A DNA stretch of 64,000 bases from Rhizophagus irregularis (GCF_026210795.1 NC_089440.1:4340001-4404000); one strand, 5' to 3'. Shown: positions 10,255 to 21,860, counted from the first letter of the stretch. Notes: a model not told the origin generated them from the letters alone. Numbers and translations are program-made.

Positions 10255-11060
10255 GACCGTTGCCAACTGACTCCTTCAAGGTAAAGAAGATTTTGAGGAG
10301 CACTACAAACCATTTGTTTATTATTTATTAAGGTAAGCTAAAGATCCCTGCTTAGCCTTCGGTTTGTATGTGTGTTATGTATGTGTGTGTTTTGTGTGAG
10401 TGCGTAAAACACAGGCTTATAGACAAAAAAAGCTGAAGGGAAGGAGAAACTGGCTTTCCTGGATGAGGGTTAGCCTATGTTTCTTGCTCATTTGTTTGGT
10501 ATCCAAACCTTTCCGGACGCTTTTTTTTATGTAGTATGGTGGTGGTTGATTATTTTCTTCCACCGGTACCAACCATATTTACGATGTTTTTTTAATTTTT
10601 TAGCTTATGTTGTTTACAAACCTTTACAACAGTAAGACTTGATCTCAATTTTATAAAGATTCAAGACTCTTTCAAGACAAAGAAGGTTTTGAGGAGCACT
10701 ACCAACCATTTATTTATTATTTATTAAGGTAAGCTAAAGATCCCTGCTTAGCCTTCGGTTTGTATGTGTGTTATGTGTGTGTGTGTTTTGTGTGTGCGTA
10801 AAACACAGGCTTATAGACAAAAAAAGCTGAAGGGAAGGAGAAACTGGCTTTCCTGGATGAGGGTTAGCCTATGTTTCTTGCTCATTTGTTTGGTATCCAA
10901 ACCTTTCCGGACGCTTTTTTTTATGTAGTATGGTGGTGGTTGATTATTTTCTTCCACCGGTACCAACCATATTTACGATATTTTTTTAATTTTTTAGCTT
11001 ATGTCGTTTACAAACCTTTACAACAGTAAGATTTGATCTCGATTTTATAAAGATTCAAGT
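10255..11060. repeat. Dispersed ~400 bp repeat, two tandem copies
   Basis: Two nearly identical units of about 407 bp (about 10255-10660 and 10661-11060) in direct tandem; a third copy lies at 14720-15078. Inside each there is an intron-like segment: a GTAAGCTAAAG donor (10332 in copy 1), a GT-rich tract, a TTTGGTATCCAAA near-palindrome and a T-rich TTTAATTTTTTAG acceptor (about 10602). I find no open frame on either strand. It may be a non-coding transcribed unit or a non-autonomous element. TATAAAAG runs lie upstream at about 10063-10080. Confidence 0.7.
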
Positions 11061-11202
11061 ATAAAAAAATTTAACTCCTATTTATTTAGTTATATATATA
11101 TTTTTTGCTTTAAATAAGTAATAAAAAATAATTATTTTTAATAGTTCAACGATTTAGAAATAATAATTACAACGTAATTAGTTAATATATTCTATTATTT
11201 TA

Positions 11203-12986
11203 TTATCCCGCTATTATTAACATATTAGGAATTAGGAAAATATCACCCTTATATATTCCTACTAATATAAATATTATTCCAAATAATAATACGCACCCTA
11301 TTAGGCTTATAAAAAAAATAAAAATTTTAACTAATAAAGTTATGTATAACTGCTTTATAAGTAAGAAAACAACGAGACTAAACATAATAGTGCAAGTAAA
11401 ATCACATACGGTATATATCAATAATTCTAAGCGAGAATAAATAAATTGTAAAGTTTTCTTAAATATTTTCTTAATAAATTTAAAGAGTGAGAATCTCTTA
11501 TCGATAATTTGAAATACTTCATATTCTTCTATCTCAAAGGTTGTTTTATTAATAATTTTCTTTTCGTAAGATTTTTGTTTACTACTACCGAACATTGAGT
11601 TACTATTGATCCATAAATCTTGTAAACCAAAGCACGGTCCCATGTTTTTATGCCAGATGATTGCTTCTTTTTTAGAAGTGACACGGCTTAATATGGGAAT
11701 ACCTCCATTTGTTGATGAAAATAATGAAAATATAAAGCTATTTGACGTTTTACATTTTTGATCAATAAAAAACCGGTTGTAGTATGAACCTTTATATTTA
11801 ACACTACGCCAATCTAACGAATTATATCCACCAATTATTTCCCCTGATTTCCGAACTTTAATAATAACAACAGTTGATCCCTTATTATCACAACATTCAT
11901 GAAATTTATTAGTATTAAATCCTTCATGACTAGCACGATAAATAAGTTCAAATTTAAAAGGTATGTCTTTTAAATGATAAGGAATTCCTTTTTTCTTATC
12001 AATCCAGCTTGCTATTACTGCTACATCTTTAACATTAATTATTTTAGAATCAAGAGGATATACTGTTACTCTTAATGGTAAATTTTTTAGTAAAGGTTTG
12101 GAATTAGGATCTGAAAAATATTGTAGGATATCATCAACTAGATCTTTAGTTAGAATATGTTTATACCGTTTTCTAACTAAATTAAATACTTTAAAAGACA
12201 TTTGGGAAAATCGAACGTAAGGAATACAATTATGCAAAGTTTTTTCTAATTTACTGAAATCCATTGGAGTCCATTTAATTAAATTTTCATTTGGAATATA
12301 ATCAGTATTTTTAATTCCCCATTTGATTAGATAATCCCAAATTTCAATTTCTTCTAGTTTAAGATTATCACATTTTAAAAGATGAATTAAACAATCTTCT
12401 TCAATTTCAAAAAATTCTTTTGAATCAAAAATAATTTTAGGATTTTTACACACTAATTCTAATATAACTTCATATAAATTATTGAAACGATCACAATATT
12501 GATAAAGTGTAATAAAATCTTTTGGAAATTTCCAAGCCGATTCATTTTCAAGCAAATGTTTCTCGAGTTGTTGATAAATTTCGAGTAATTCAAGTTCGTC
12601 AGATGCAATTAAAACATCAACAAGACTTTCGTTATTTCCAATAAAAAATGTCTCTGAATAAATATGACTACATATTATTTATATTATGTTTATTAAATAA
12701 ATAAATAACGAATTTAGTTTTGTAATAACTGAAGATTTATAAGTTTTACTTACTATATAAGAATTTCAAATACTGTAGGAGAAATATTAAGTTGATTGGA
12801 AATAAAAAATCCTTCTTCTTTCCTTGCCCATTGTTCAGAAAATGCTTTTTTAAAATAATTTGACCTAGAAGATAAAATAAAAGAATGTGCTTTAAACTCT
12901 TTAATATTCGGTTCTTTTCCAACTCTAATTTTTACATCAAAATCGTTGGTATCTTTAGCTAAATTTTGAGTATACTCGTAATCCAT
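11203..12986 (-). CDS. BTB-BACK-TLDc protein with hydrophobic C-terminus (565 aa), gene A
   Basis: Two exons: 12986-12754 and 12667-11203, with an 86 bp phase-2 GTAAGT-AG intron; the sum is exactly 566 codons. The BTB half in exon 1 has D-V-K-I-R-V-G and F-K-A-H-S-F-I-L-S-S-R-S-N-Y-F; exon 2 completes it (H-I-Y-S, then L-V-D-V-L-I-A-S-D). BACK follows at roughly 110-240. TLDc (about 300-475) starts with ASWIDKKKGIPYHL and includes IGGYNSLDWRS and GPCFGLQDLW. BTB domains mediate dimerisation and Cullin-3 binding; TLDc is linked to oxidation resistance and V-ATPase regulation in animals. After residue ~485 come two or three hydrophobic stretches, predicting membrane anchorage. The partner process in this fungus is unknown. 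Confidence 0.85.
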
Positions 12987-13084
12987 AATTTTTTTTTTTT
13001 GTATTTAACAATTATCAGTTAGATACTGTATTTTTTTTTAAAAAAAACTCATTTATTTTGTTTATGTATATTTATGTATACACA

Positions 13085-13107
13085 TGTATAGTATTATTGG
13101 CGTGATC
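13085..13107 (-). promoter_or_regulatory. Core promoter of gene A (TCACGCC element)
   Basis: On the minus strand GATCACGCCAATAATACTAT, about 113 bp before the ATG at 12986. The TCACGCC(A/G)-then-TAxACTATA order recurs upstream of four other BTB-TLDc genes and one pseudogene. Confidence 0.55.
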
Positions 13108-13159
13108 ATATATGAAAGTTTTAAATGGATATATTATTTACAAAACTTTTTGTTATCTA

Positions 13160-13235
13160 AACACGGTAAAAATATAAATGGTAGACTTTATCTAAATTTA
13201 GTGATATTCTTGATAGAAAACGAGTTTTTTAATAA
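13160..13235. repeat. Shared upstream block beyond the core promoter of gene A
   Basis: ATATAAATGGTAGACTT, then ATCTAAATTTAGTGATATTC and TTGATAGAAAACGAGTTTTTT on the plus strand. This is the same block that precedes the small membrane-protein genes. Confidence 0.55.
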
Positions 13236-13916
13236 ATTATTAATAAGTTACGTAATTAATTCTAGAATTCCACAGCCATCATTAACATTGTAAATTTCAT
13301 TGTGGCTAATAATCATGCTACGGAACTTTTAGCTATGGTTTAAACTATAGTTTAAACTAGTCAAATTGATCGGCAAAATTACCTATAATTTTCGCTATCG
13401 TTCATGTAACTAGGAGAAATATTTGTTACACGTGCTTGTTAAATCAATTATTTTTGTTAAAATGAAAAAAATTCAAGTGAAGTAGTGAACTCTATTCAAG
13501 TATCTCCAAATATTTTACTCTTTTATCCTTCTAAACTTTTAATAAAGCTGATATATCAATTGTTGGTTTGTGCTTGAAGCCATTTTCATATTTATCATAT
13601 GTGTATGGTTGAAGTTGAAATGATAAAAAAAAAAGCATTTTTAATTTATCTATATTAATAAATCTTACGTTACTTTAGATGCAAAAACAGTGTATCGTAA
13701 ATCGTAATTTAATGAATTTCAGATCCAAGAAAAATGTAGACTTGTTTCATCTAGAATATATAATGGGCTTCAATTGAGAAGTTAACATTTATGATAGAAG
13801 AATAAGAAGTATCTTATATTATTGATAAGAGCTTCTCTCTCTAGGAAATATTTAATTTACTGAGACTGAGAATGATTAAGAAAATATTTAATTTTAATAA
13901 ATAAAATTAAGAAAAT

Positions 13917-13999
13917 TTGACGTGATCAAATATAAGGATCGTAGTATGATTTATTTTAAATCTAACGGATTATAGCCACCAATTATTTCTCCTAATTTA
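13917..13999 (-). pseudogene. Very short TLDc relic
   Basis: About 80 bp matching, on the minus strand, the part of the TLDc exon encoding G-E-I-I-G-G-Y-N-P-L-D (TCTAACGGATTATAGCCACC on the plus strand). Nothing else of the gene is left nearby. Confidence 0.6.
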
Positions 14000-14009
14000 A
14001 AAATATATA

Positions 14010-14062
14010 TATATAATAGTAGACTTAATCTAAATGAGTGATATTCTTGATAAATTATTTAT
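14010..14062. repeat. Shared upstream block, partial copy
   Basis: AGTAGACTTAATCTAAATGA followed by GTGATATTCTTGATAAAT, identical in its core to the copy at 9818-9870. Confidence 0.55.
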
Positions 14063-14419
14063 ACTGACTGTTACATAATTGTGCGATCTGATTGGTTCTA
14101 CACGTGTAAGGACAGGTAAGAACTGAAATGTCTTATGCTTACGCCTTACGCTTCGGAGAATAAAAATAATAATATCATTTTAAAAGAATTGTATCATTTC
14201 CAATTAAAAAGGTTACGTCGGCAAGCTGTTATTACCTTTTAAGTAAAACAAGCTATTAGAATAAAATAAATATATTCTGTAGCTCGCTAAGACATTTATA
14301 AATTGGTTAACTATAATAGAAATCTTTTTCAACATATTATTGTAATTCAATGGAGAAATGAATAAATTATTTATATTAATAATCAACATCACTCTTTCTA
14401 TTTATTTTATTAATTGATT

Positions 14420-14560
14420 AATAGTTTATTATATCTGATATATTATGTAATAATCGCGTCTAATAGTTTATTATAAATTATGTAAATAAATTATGTAATA
14501 ACAGATAATCGCGTCTGGTTAATAGTTTATGTAATAAAATAGTTTATTATATTATGTAAT
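14420..14560. repeat. TAATCGCGTC tandem units
   Basis: Three to four imperfect ~40 bp units containing TTTATTATA, TTATGTAATAA and ATCGCGTC. They are equivalent to the two units at 9990-10055. Confidence 0.55.
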
Positions 14561-14719
14561 AATAAGTAAGGTAAAAATATATATATATACACCACTTTCA
14601 CCTACTTATACACCCACATTTTTTCGTTTTGTCTCTTTAAATAGAAAAAAAAAATACTTCTATTTATTTTTTTATATCTTTAAAATAGAAAAAAAAATAC
14701 TTCGCGTTGTAACTTGTAA

Positions 14720-15078
14720 GTGAGTTTACGCGTCGTTAGAGACCGTTGCCAACTGACTCCTTCAAGTTAAAGAAGGTTTTGAGGAGCACTACCAACCATT
14801 TATTAAGGTAAGCCAAAGATCCCTGCTTAGCCTTCGGTTTGTATGTGTGTTATGTGTGTGTGTGTTTTGTGTGTGCGTAAAACACAGGCTTATAGACAAA
14901 AAAAGCTGAAGGGAAGGAGAAACTGGCTTTCCTAAATGAGGGTTAGCCTATGTATCTTGCTCATTTGTTTGGTATCCAAACCTTTCTGGATGCTTTTTTT
15001 TATGTAGTATGGTGGTGGTTGATTATTTTCTTCCACCGGTACCAACCATACTTACGATATTTTTTTAATTTTTTAGCT
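14720..15078. repeat. Dispersed ~400 bp repeat, third copy
   Basis: Near-identical to the tandem pair at 10255-11060 over the intron-like segment. Similarity ends abruptly after the TTTAATTTTTTAG acceptor-like end, at about 15078, where the sequence continues into unrelated DNA. Confidence 0.7.
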
Positions 15079-16171
15079 GCAATAACATTGAACTACGGTA
15101 TATAAGCTAGATATTGTAAAAAAATCCACACGAAGGTCTTCCATTTTCCATACAAATTAGCAGCCAGTGAGAAGATGATTATTAAGATTTACCGCAGAAA
15201 ATAGTTTCTTTTTGTCTTTCTCACCGAGCAAGAGAAATTGGATCACGTAAAATAGAATTCTGATTTCTGATGTAGAGAATATATTTGTAAATAGGAGAAT
15301 TCTTTGGTTAACTGAGCCATAAACGCCATTAGATGGTAACTCGGAACATAATTGACTCCTTTAGCTAGTTATACATATTAAAGTTGGTTAGTTTTAGCTC
15401 ACCTATAATGGATTCTTATTTCTTATTAAAATTATTTTTATTTATTCTTTTTAAATTTAATTTCATCATTTGTAAAAAAAAAAAAGATTTTGAGTTCGGA
15501 ATTCGGATTTGTATAATCAACGGGTGATAAGTGATAAAAGTGATAACATATGAAAGAAACGAATTTAAAGTAAATTTTCAATTCCTCATTTAAATATATA
15601 ATTTAACTAAAGTTGAATCAAAAATATTGAAAATTGATCATATAAAGTTAATTCGAAATAAGTATATCTTTTTTAGTTTTTTTTATACCTTTTGGGAATT
15701 GCCAACAATAGTAATCTATGAAGTTTAATTTACCCATTATCGTAAACGGTTGACTAAAGTATTCCTCAATGTATCGTATCCCCTCTTTTTTACCCAAAAA
15801 AAGTTTCATTTCTCTTTATTTTCATTATTAAATATTATAATTTTGCCCAGGCATTGCACGTAAATATTTTTCTACAAGTTATAAATGTATTTTATTTATT
15901 TTAAAAATTCGAGTAATATACCTGGTAGTATAAGGTTAATCCCCTGACCGTTTAGTCCGTTTACGGTAATAAAGGAATTATTAATTAAAAGTTTAATACT
16001 TAAGCTCATAATATTTTTTTTTTTTAATTATATTTCTTCTTGTCTTAGATATTAAGTAATACAAAATCAAATAGCTCAACTACAATTACACGTAAATTAA
16101 GAATATATTTCTACCAAGATAAATTATTTAACCTAAAACAAAAGGAACCGCTAGCGCTAGGTAGTACTACA
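15079..16171. other. 3' flank of gene B with old duplication (partner 31045-32020)
   Basis: No gene recognised. Several stretches match 31045-32020 in the same order: AAAATCCACACGA (15120 / 31048), CATAAACGCCAT (about 15326 / 31632), TATAATCAACGGG (15512 / 31833) and GGGAATT with GTAATCTATGA (15695 / 31976). Both lie downstream of BTB-TLDc genes, so the 3' flank was duplicated along with the gene. Confidence 0.5.
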
Positions 16172-17919
16172 TTAGTTACCGGATTCTATAGAAATTACTA
16201 TTTTTATGAAGGAGTAAATACTTACTATAATATCTTTAACTAATACGCCCCCCAACAGGATTATTAATAAAACATAATTAAAGAGAGTAACACCAAACTT
16301 AAAAAACTTAAATATGATAAATACTAATAACGCTAGATCAGAATGAATGATTTTCCTAACAATTCCCCTAAATTTTTTCTCAACATTTTCCCTAAATCTT
16401 TTCTCAACAGTTTCAATAAAATCATATATTTCCTTAATAAGTTTAAAGAATGAGAATCTCTTGTCAATAACTTGAAATACTTCGTATTCTGCTATGTTAA
16501 AGGATTCATTATCAATAATTTTCTTTTCGTAAGATTTTTGCTTGCTTTTGCCAAATCTTGAATCACTCCGGATCCACAAATCTTGAAAACCAAAGCACGG
16601 TCCTTTGTTTTTACACCAGATAATTGCTTCATTTTTAGAAGAGATTCGGCTTAATATGGGAATTACTCCATTTGTTAATGAAAATAATGAAAACAAAAAG
16701 CTATCTGACGCTTGATATTCATGATCACTCCGCCAATCTAACGGATTATACCCACCAATTATTTCTCCCGATTTCCGAACTTTAATGACAACAACGGTTG
16801 GTCCCTTATTATCACAACATTCATGAAATTTATTAATGTTAAATCTTTCAAGGCTGGCACGATAAATAAGCTCAAATTTAAAAGGTATATCTTTTGTACG
16901 ATAAGGAATTCCTTTTTTCTTATCAATCCAGCTCGCTATTACTGCTACATCTTTAGCATTGATTATTTTAGAATCAAGAAGATATGCTGATGCTCTTAAT
17001 GGTAAATTTTTTAATAAAGGTTTAGAATTAGGATCTGAAAAATATTTTAGGACATCATCAACAAGATCTTTTGGTAGAATGCTTTTAAATTCAAGTTCGT
17101 TAAATACTTCAGGAGGCATTTGGGAAAATCGAATGTAAGGAATACAATTATGCAAAGTTCTTTCTAGCTCACTGAAATCCATCGGTGTCCATTCAGTAAA
17201 ATCATCATTCGAAATAGAATCAGTATTTTCTATTCCCCATTCAATTAAATATTCCCAAATTTCAATTTCTTCTAGCATAAGTTCATCACATTTCAAAATC
17301 TGAATTAGATGTTGTTCTTCTAAGTTTATAAATTCTTTTGAATCAACAATAAGTTTAGGATTTCTACACACTAATTTTATCGCAAATTGATATAAATCAG
17401 TTAACAGCTCGTGTTGACATAGCGTAATAAAATCTTTTGGAAATTTCCAAGCCGATTCATTTTCAAGCAAATGTTTCTCGAGTTGTTGATAAATTTCGAG
17501 TAATTCAAGTTCGTCGGATACAATTAAAACATCAACAAGACTTTCGTTACTTCCAATAGAAATTGTCTCTGAATAAATAAGACTACATATATATGTTTAT
17601 GAAATAAATAACAAATTTACATTCGTAATAAGTAAATCAAAATGATGTTAAGGTATAAAACTTACTTTATAAGAGCTTCAAACACTGTAGGAGAGATATT
17701 AGGTTGATTTGAAATAAAAAATCCTTCTTCTTTTCTTGCCCATTGTTCAGAAAATGCTTTTTTAAAATAATTTGACTTAGAAGATAAAATAAAAGAATGT
17801 GCCTTAAATTCTTTAATATTTGGCTTTTTTCCAACTCTAATTTTTACATCATGAACACTGGTATTTTTAACTAGATTTGATGGATCTTTAGATGAATTTT
17901 GAGTGAGCACGTAATTCAT
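16172..17919 (-). CDS. BTB-BACK-TLDc protein with hydrophobic C-terminus (554 aa), gene B
   Basis: Exons 17919-17666 and 17582-16172, intron 83 bp (phase 2, GTAAGT...TAG); 555 codons in all. Exon 1 encodes V-H-D-V-K-I-R-V-G-K and F-K-A-H-S-F-I-L-S-S-K-S-N-Y-F. BACK is at about 110-235, TLDc at about 290-455 (ASWIDKKKGIPYRT, IGGYNPLDWRS, GPCFGFQDLWI). The loop after DWRS is only about 9 residues, compared with 18-27 in its siblings, and lacks the H-K-C-K-T-S motif (it reads Y-Q-A-S-D-S). A charged stretch (E-K-R-F-R-E-N-V-E-K-K-F-R) precedes two hydrophobic segments near the C-terminus. Its promoter is nearly identical to that of gene D although the proteins have diverged. Confidence 0.85.
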
Positions 17920-17999
17920 TTTTTTTTTTCGAAATAATTATCAGTCGGATAAATAAAATAAAAAAAAAATTTAATGTAAATCATTTAATCAAATTTGCG

Positions 18000-18021
18000 C
18001 TTATATAGTATGTTGGCGTGA
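18000..18021 (-). promoter_or_regulatory. Core promoter of gene B (TCACGCC plus TATA)
   Basis: Minus strand: TCACGCCAACATACTATATA, running into TATATAAG. The element is 7 bp from the TATA-like run and about 95 bp from the ATG. Confidence 0.65.
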
Positions 18022-18310
18022 CTAGACCTTTTTAGAACGGAATTTCTTCTCCAAAAAGAATAAATTAATGCATAAAAATTTTTTTCACCTGATAATATCG
18101 GACTTATTACGAATATGTTGTACAATCGTTTTGACGGATTATATCCCAAACCTAACTGGGCTAGGTCGCTAAGATATTCAATACAATTAACCTATTTAAG
18201 AAAAAAAATAAATATTTTTTGCACGTGCATTTTAAGATATTTATATGAAATAAATAACAAATTTACATTCGTAATAAGTAAATCAAAAATGACGCTAAGA
18301 TATAAAACTT

Positions 18311-18559
18311 ACTTTATAAGAACTTCAAACACTGTAGGAGAGATATTAGGTTGATTGGAAATAAAAAATTCTTCTTCTTTCCTTGCCCATTGTTCAGAAA
18401 ATGCTTTTTTAAAATAATTTGACTTAGAAGATAAAATAAAAAGAATGTGCCTTAATATTTGGCTCTTTTCCAACTCTAATTGTTTACATCATGAACACTG
18501 GTATCTTTAACTAGATTTGATGTATCTTTAGATAAATTTTGAGTGAGTTCGTAATTCAT
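18311..18559 (-). pseudogene. Solo, decayed BTB exon 1
   Basis: Matches exon 1 of gene B over its whole length, from N-Y-E-L-T-Q-N-L to the GTAAGT donor, and keeps some intron sequence (about 18240-18310) and a promoter (TCACGCCGATATACTATATA, minus strand, upstream). It carries one-base insertions (near 18442 and 18483) and a deletion of the codons for K-E-F. No BACK/TLDc exon follows, so it cannot make the family protein. Confidence 0.8.
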
Positions 18560-18624
18560 TTTTTTTCATTATTTCAGTCGGATATTTTAAAAAAAAATGA
18601 AAATCATTTTAGCCAAATTTGCTT

Positions 18625-18647
18625 GCCTATATAGTATATCGGCGTGA
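18625..18647 (-). promoter_or_regulatory. Core promoter left in front of the solo BTB exon
   Basis: TCACGCCGATATACTATATA on the minus strand. The element is intact although the exon it served is frameshifted. Confidence 0.55.
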
Positions 18648-20026
18648 TCACTTGACTGGAGTGTGATCATATATGTTTAGACCTTTTTGGGACGGGATTT
18701 CCTTCAAAAAGATTGACTTATTTGGATTTGTTATTCGACGGATTCCTAATTAGGTTAGTGTATTTCAAGACCAACCTATTTAAGCTTGTATTCGCGTATA
18801 ATCAACGGACCTAGATGTATTTTCGATGGTACCACGTGTTTTGATAGATAATTATCTAAAGTTAATATTCTAAATTCCTTTCGCCGATTAATCAAATATC
18901 AATTTTTTCTGACTTGAAGTCATCGGATTTAATAAAAATTTTATATACAAATTCTGGTATATTTATATACCGTATTGAAATAGTCTGTTTCATACTTGTT
19001 GAAATCATTTGCTGCAACAACAATAATATACCGAATTTATAATGAGTATTCACACCTTTGTACCGGAGGTTTGGATCCAATCTAGCCATTGTTAGAAGTC
19101 TTCCTCGAATCGCCATATATAATCCATTCTCATATTCTTCCCCGACTGAATTTTTAAAATTTTTATGAAAAAGTCAGAAATAAATATTAAAATAGATCTA
19201 TAAATAAATATATGTAAATATATTTAATACGTATTGTTTTTCCTGACATTTAATAAAGTGAAGTTATGGCAGCACCTTTTAAATCTCCTTCACAGGTTGT
19301 TGCAAAGAATCAGCATGGCCTTGAATAACAGTAACAAAAAGTGTATGTAAAGATTTAATCGCTTCTGCGCCAATCCTATAATTAGACTATTAATGGTTAA
19401 TTTAATCATTTAATAATAATGACTATCCGATAATTTTATTACTACGTTGCATACAACCGACCTAAATCTGCATAAGCTTATGAGGACATAAAATAAGGTT
19501 TACCCCAGATATTGATAAAAATAAATAAAAATAGCTTAGGTAAATTTACTAATAATTTAATAATTTGAAGCATTTCATATTCACTTATTCCTTTATTTTC
19601 CTTTCGTAAGAGGTTGTTACTTTTATCAACGATAATAATATTTTAAATGTAGAACACTACTAGATTCAAAATTTGCAAGTCATATCACGACTTTTTGTTC
19701 TCATAACGACTTTTTTTTAGAAGAGATTCAATGTAAGAATTGCCGTTATCGTAGTCAAAGGTTCAATCTAAATATTACCTGTCTCACTCGATCTACAAAC
19801 TATATATCTGTGCAAAGCTTTATTCAATAAGATCTTTATTTTATAATAATTAGTATAGCATTGCCGACATATATTTTTTATGCAAAATGAGATTTATTCT
19901 AAAGTATAACTTAGCGAAAGGGCAAAATTATTTTATAAAGAACCAAGTTGCTGAGGAATTATAAAATTTTTAAAGTTTATTTATTAAATTATATGCATAA
20001 CTTGATTAATCGATGAAAAAAATATT
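18648..20026. other. Duplicated upstream flank plus a TLDc relic, no intact gene
   Basis: 18740-19130 resembles 26090-26480 upstream of gene D (shared TTGACTTGAAGTCA-like and AGCCATTG stretches), so this is a second copy of the same flank. A 74-codon minus-strand frame at 18892-19116 lies in it and is not kept open in the other copy. I do not call it a gene. Confidence 0.5.
19545..19745 (-). pseudogene. Decayed TLDc fragment
   Basis: Minus-strand similarity to the TLDc end: the codons around I-I-x-K-F-x-E-Y-E and the S-R-V-S-S-K motif are recognisable (AATTTGAAGCATTTCATATTC, TTTTTTTAGAAGAGATTC on the plus strand), but the rest is deleted or scrambled. Confidence 0.55.
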
Positions 20027-21637
20027 TTAGAATGGTCCGAAGAATGGTCCTAAAACCGGTCCTAAGACTGGTATTGATAGGACCGATCCAACCCTATTAA
20101 TAAGTTTGTAGGGTGAGAATCTCTTATCGATTATTTGAAATACCTCATAATCTTCTATTTCAAAGGTTTCTCTATTAATAATTTTCTTTTTGTAATATTT
20201 TTGTTTACTCCTACCGAACATTGAGTTATTATTGATCCATAAATCTTGTAAACCAAAGCACGGTCCTTTGTCTTTACACCAGATAATTGCTTCTTTTTTA
20301 GAAGTGACACGGCTTAACACGGGATTTACTCCATTTGTTGATGAAAATAATGAAAATATAAAGCTATTTGACGTTTTACATTTATGATCAATATAAAAAC
20401 GGTTGTAATGTGAACCTTTATATTTAACACTACGCCAATCTAACGAATTATATCCACCAATTATCTCTCCTGAATTTCGAACTTTAATGATAACAACAGT
20501 TGGTCCCTTATTATCACAACATTCATGAAATTTATTAGTATTAAATCCTTCATGACTAGCACGATAAATAAGTTCAAATTTAATAGGTATATCTTTTAAA
20601 CGATAAGGAATTCCTTTTTTCTTATCAATCCAACTTGCTACTATTGCTGCATCATTAGCATTGATTATTTTAGAATTAAGAGGATATACTGATACTCTTA
20701 ATGGTAAATTTTTTAATAAAGGTTTAGAATTAGGATCTGAAAAATATTGTAGGACATCATCAACAAGATCTTTTGGTAGAATACTTTTATATTGTTTTCT
20801 AATTATATTAAATACTTGAGGAAACATTTGAGAAAATCTAATGTAAGGTATACAATTATGTAAGGTTTTTTCTAATTCTCTGAAATCCATTGAAGTCCAT
20901 TTAATTAAATTATCATTTGAAATAGAATCAGTATTTTTAATTCCCCATTTAATTAGATAATCCCAAATTTCAATTTCTTCTAGTTTAATATTATTGCATT
21001 TTAAAAGCTGAATTAGACAATCTTCTTCAATTTTAAAAAATTCTTTTGAATTAAAAATAATTTCAGGTTTATTACACACTAATTCTAGTATAACTTCATA
21101 TAAATTATTGAAACGATCACGATAGTGATAAAGTGTAATAAAATCTTTTGGAAATTTCCAAGCCAATTCATTTTCAAGTAAACGTTTTTCAAGTTGTCGA
21201 TAAACTTCAAGTAATTCGATCTCGTCGGATGCAATTAAAATATCAACAAGACTAATTTTATTATTATCAACAGAAAATGTTCCTAAATATATATAACTTC
21301 ATATATGGATATGTATATAAAACAAAATAATAAATTTAGGCTTGTATTAATTGAATTTTTACAAATGACGACAATAAACTTACTTTATAAGAATTTCAAA
21401 TACTGTAGGAGAAATATTAGGTTGATTGGAAATAAAAAATTCATTTTCCTTCCTTGCCCATTTTTCAGAAAATGCTTTTTTAAAATAAATTGACCTAGAA
21501 GATAAGACAAAAGAATGTACCTTAAATTCTTTAATATTTGGTTCTTTTCCAACTCTAATTTTTACATCGCAATTGCTGGTATCTTTAAGTAAATGTGATA
21601 AATCATTAACTAAATTTTGAGTAGGCTCGTATTCCAT
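20027..21637 (-). CDS. BTB-BACK-TLDc protein without membrane tail (507 aa), gene C
   Basis: Exons 21637-21384 and 21296-20027, intron 87 bp (phase 2); 508 codons. Exon 2 opens N-Y-I-Y-L-G-T-F-S-V-D-N-N. BACK is at roughly 110-240, TLDc at about 300-475 (ASWIDKKKGIPYRL, IGGYNSLDWRS, GPCFGLQDLWI), then V-F-Q-I-I-D-K-R-F-S. It is closest to gene A: both have V-K-Y-K-G-S-[YH]-Y-N-R in the variable loop. In contrast to most siblings it ends soon after TLDc in a short Gly/Pro-rich tail (LGPVLGPFFGPF), with no hydrophobic anchor long enough for a membrane helix, so it is probably soluble. Its promoter lacks a recognisable TCACGCC element. Confidence 0.85.
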
Positions 21638-21699
21638 AATTTTTTTTATTTTTTAATTATCAGTCAAGGATCATATTTAAAATAAGATTTTATATATAT

Positions 21700-21735
21700 G
21701 CATGTACAATATTTTGCCGTTTTTTAGAACGGGAA
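21700..21735 (-). promoter_or_regulatory. Degenerate core promoter of gene C
   Basis: On the minus strand GTTCTAAAAAACGGCAAAAT, then GTACATGCATATATATAAAA. The flanking GTTCTAAAAA matches genes B and D but the TCACGCC core has become AACGGCA. A TATA-like run remains. Confidence 0.4.
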
Positions 21736-21769
21736 TTCTTCAAACATTTTTTAATAAGGAATTTATTAT

Positions 21770-21860
21770 TATGCCCATTGTAGTACCCATCGTAACGCAA
21801 TTATTTCGGTAAAACTATAAATGGTAAGAATCAACTAGTGTAATTCTAGAATTCCACAGA
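21770..21860. repeat. Shared upstream block beyond gene C
   Basis: GCAATTATTTCGGTAAAACT, then ATAAATGGTAAGAATCAA and TAGTGTAATTC on the plus strand, matching the block upstream of small-protein members 2-5. Confidence 0.5.

Larger units (their letters stand above)
8870..10660. repeat. Segmental duplication, copy 1 (partner 13150-15078)
   Basis: The order of landmarks is the same in both copies: the shared upstream block, a GGATCCAAGA/AGATCCAAGA-containing stretch (about 9300 and 13725), a decayed TLDc piece, a second copy of the shared block (about 9820 and 14010), an array of TAATCGCGTC units, and the ~400 bp dispersed repeat. Identity is patchy, indicating an old event. Confidence 0.55.
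13150..15078. repeat. Segmental duplication, copy 2 (partner 8870-10660)
   Basis: Contains the shared upstream block (13160-13235), a fragment of TLDc (13917-13999), a second shared block (14010-14062), TAATCGCGTC units (14420-14560) and one copy of the ~400 bp repeat (14720-15078), in the same order as the partner. Confidence 0.55.

Noticed and set aside
18892-19116. 74-codon minus-strand frame
   Set aside because: Not open in the homologous block upstream of gene D, so probably chance.
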